Assembly (NCBI GenBank): GCA_023251075.1
Contig: JAHEZM010000009.1
Location: 89,394-122,144, forward strand
Length of the DNA: 32,751 nucleotides
Direction: 5' to 3'
Origin: Flavobacteriales bacterium
Lineage (GTDB): Bacteria > Bacteroidota > Bacteroidia > Flavobacteriales_C > GCA-002722245
Position numbers and translations under genes: made by a program. Position 1 is the stretch's first letter. Every line of letters begins with the position of its first letter. The notes under the pieces were generated by a model, which made no database searches, had not been told where the DNA came from, and saw only the letters and a program-made list of their open reading frames with translations. Below, piece by piece: positions 32,411-32,751 of the stretch.

Positions 32411-32751
32411 TCAATGTTTAGTTTTTTTATTAGACGTAAATAACCAATCGAAGGTGGTGAGGGCAAAGCCAAAATTTTTCGAATTTTTGAAATGATGGAA
32501 TGCATGGCGAGTGCTAATTAATTTCCAAAAAACACCTTCTCCCTTTCCAAATCGGTAATTACAATGTCCGGCATAATTCAATAAGATACTGGCTAAAGGA
32601 TATAGAAAAATGGCGGAGGCAGAGAAATTAAAAAAAGGTGCAATAGTCATCGGAACAGTGCTGAGTAAGGTAGCTTCCAACCAGTGAAAACTATATACAG
32701 AATACACGGTGGAGATTTTCGATTGATGATGAATTTTGTGCACAGTTCTGT
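32411..32751 (-). CDS. Fatty acid hydroxylase / sterol desaturase family protein, C-terminal part (5' end outside window)
   Basis: Integral-membrane diiron hydroxylase family acting on lipids or carotenoids. Two of the three histidine boxes are visible: HKIHH (HxxHH) near the window edge, and HAFHH (HxxHH) before a closing FGFALTTFDWLFTS. In between are a hydrophobic stretch (about 30 residues, FFNFSASAIFLYPLASILLN) and GHCNYRFGKG. The frame is open to the window end (R-T-V before HKIHH), so the first box and membrane segments lie outside. It ends with TGA at 32411-32413, and the ketosynthase ATG follows 2 bases later, indicating one operon. The substrate is unknown; a long acyl chain is the family expectation. 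Confidence 0.85.
   Translation of the reverse strand, partial: RTVHKIHHQSKISTVYSVYSFHWLEATLLSTVPMTIAPFFNFSASAIFLYPLASILLNYAGHCNYRFGKGEGVFWKLISTRHAFHHFKNSKNFGFALTTFDWLFTSNKKTKH

Noticed and set aside
32409-32414. TTG at 32414 as ketosynthase start
   Set aside because: An ATG two codons later gives the family-typical MQKVYI and avoids overlap with the upstream stop.

Overview
The window comes from an AT-rich member of the Bacteroidota. The evidence is a type IX secretion (T9SS) adhesin with a gliding-motility C-terminal domain next to a PorP/SprF-family protein, a HemW that opens with MAGIYIHIPFC, an overlapping ECF sigma / anti-sigma-like gene pair, a StlD/DarB-type ketosynthase, and starts without Shine-Dalgarno sequences. 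Several starts are TTG. I saw no tRNA, rRNA, CRISPR array or insertion sequence. No gene-free stretch exceeds about 165 bases.

Layout: (1) 1-3109, plus strand: the 3' part of purF, then an overlapping histidine kinase / OmpR-type response regulator pair. (2) 3106-21317, all minus strand: rluB-like pseudouridine synthase, AsmA-family protein, a second histidine kinase, hemW, an Lrp/AsnC regulator, a lipoprotein, a small SET-domain protein, then a 9.4-kb adhesin gene with about 35 SprB-type repeats and the porP/sprF-like gene 2 bases after it. (3) 21351-26705, plus strand: a probable toxin-antitoxin pair (small ORF plus zeta-like P-loop protein) with a 54-base direct repeat at each end, a secreted MORN-like repeat protein, an ECF sigma factor, and an overlapping gene that joins an anti-sigma-like membrane anchor to a VWA protein. 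(4) 26708-26772: a near-perfect inverted repeat between convergent genes. (5) 26769-32751, minus strand: a hemC-hemD fusion, hemA, an unrecognised 299-residue protein, a DarB-like ketosynthase with a haem-oxygenase-like C-terminal domain, and a fatty acid hydroxylase cut by the window end.

How the genes work together: adhesin and PorP/SprF form a sprB-sprF-like secretion and surface-adhesion module. hemA and hemCD cover several early steps of tetrapyrrole synthesis, and hemW elsewhere in the window is a haem-trafficking protein. The hydroxylase, ketosynthase and unknown gene look like one operon for an uncharacterised lipid or polyketide-like product.

The strongest unexplained signals are: perfect paired presence or absence of two cysteines across the 35 adhesin repeats, which implies an added disulfide; a duplicated four-repeat block inside that array; the three-gene ketosynthase cluster; and the repeat-flanked toxin-antitoxin cassette.
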